Shown: piece after piece, positions 6,533 through 6,811 of the stretch
Layout of the letters: every line of letters begins with the position of its first letter
Position numbering within the stretch: position 1 is the stretch's first letter
Assembly (NCBI GenBank): GCA_017540385.1
Contig: JAFYBD010000274.1
Span: 1-6,811, forward strand
Length of the DNA: 6,811 bases
Direction of reading: 5' to 3'
Origin: Lentisphaeria bacterium
GTDB taxonomy: Bacteria > Verrucomicrobiota > Lentisphaeria > Victivallales > UBA1829
Position numbers and translations under genes: made by a program
The notes under the pieces: model-generated
Seen by the model: only the letters and a program-made list of their open reading frames with translations
The model's database searches: none
What the model was told of the DNA's origin: nothing

Positions 6533-6563
6533 CCGCCGTCCCCCTCACGTCAGCGGATCAGCC

Positions 6564-6811
6564 ATGCACAAACAAACGATTCTGGTTACCGGCGGAGGCG
6601 GTTTCATCGGCTCCCACCTCTGCGAACTTCTGCTCTCCCGGGGCAACGACGTCATCTGTCTCGACAACTTCTTCACCGGGTCGAAGAACAACATCCGCCA
6701 TCTGCTCGCGAACCCCTCGTTCGAGCTCATCCGCCACGACGTGACCATCCCGATCGAACTCGAGGTCGACGCGATCTACAACCTCGCCTGCCCGGCCTCG
6801 CCCATCCACTA
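6564..6811 (+). CDS. UDP-glucuronate decarboxylase-like SDR enzyme (3'-truncated)
   Basis: The first 82 codons of an extended short-chain dehydrogenase/reductase run off the right edge. The NAD-binding Rossmann motif TGGGGFIGSH (9-18) is followed by the acidic residue of strand 2 in CLDNFFTGSKNNI (32-44). ELIRHDVTIPIELEVD (54-69) and IYNLACPASP (71-80) then match the very conserved N-terminus of UDP-glucuronate decarboxylases (UXS). These convert UDP-glucuronate to UDP-xylose in the cytoplasm for surface polysaccharides. The catalytic Tyr-xxx-Lys lies beyond the window. The NLACPASP block favours UXS over GalE or RmlB-type relatives. The start gives the expected short lead before the first beta strand. 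No strong Shine-Dalgarno sequence precedes it (only a GCGGA-like match near 6553-6557). The 31-base gap with no terminator suggests co-transcription with the carboxypeptidase. Confidence 0.9.
   Translation, partial: MHKQTILVTGGGGFIGSHLCELLLSRGNDVICLDNFFTGSKNNIRHLLANPSFELIRHDVTIPIELEVDAIYNLACPASPIH

Noticed and set aside
6545..6809. Minus-strand frames opposite the decarboxylase gene.
   Set aside because: The + strand reading matches the conserved N-terminus of UDP-glucuronate decarboxylases, so the reverse frames are shadows.

Overview
The window is a stretch of G+C-rich bacterial chromosome with five protein genes. Two are cut by the window edges. In order they are: the C-terminal part of a COG2509-type FAD-dependent dehydrogenase (+), a membrane-spanning Ser/Thr protein kinase with an N-terminal zinc ribbon (+), gatB (-), an N-terminally anchored D-Ala-D-Ala carboxypeptidase-like PBP (+), and the first 82 codons of a UDP-glucuronate decarboxylase-like sugar-nucleotide enzyme (+). 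No rRNA, tRNA, CRISPR array, insertion sequence, phage gene or attachment site was seen.

A zinc ribbon followed by a Hanks-type kinase, one membrane span and an unrecognised coiled-coil exterior is a design I associate with the PVC superphylum (Lentisphaerota, Kiritimatiellota, Verrucomicrobiota, Planctomycetota). The gatB gene means the cell charges tRNA-Gln and/or tRNA-Asn by transamidation. The carboxypeptidase implies a peptidoglycan cell wall. The taxonomic call is inference from architecture and was not checked by any search.

Layout. The FAD gene ends at 1114. A 111-base gap follows, with a good promoter and a modest ribosome binding site for the kinase (1226-3379). The kinase and gatB (4913-3471) converge on a strong hairpin at 3406-3433 that has an A tract on one side and T tracts on the other, so it can stop transcription from both sides. 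gatB and the carboxypeptidase are divergent across 4914-5156, which holds one promoter for each direction and a perfect 6-bp dyad between them. The carboxypeptidase is preceded by an 18-codon open frame with its own Shine-Dalgarno sequence that overlaps its start as ATGA. The decarboxylase starts 31 bases after the carboxypeptidase and is probably co-transcribed with it.

How the genes relate. The right-hand pair plausibly serves the cell envelope: peptidoglycan trimming and UDP-xylose for surface glycans. gatB stands alone, without gatA or gatC beside it. The kinase is a single-gene unit with no visible partner. Most of the window is ordinary chromosome. The parts most worth a second look are the overlapping 18-codon leader frame, the kinase's unassigned external region, and the carboxypeptidase's unusual anchoring. 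I found no convincing new multi-gene system.
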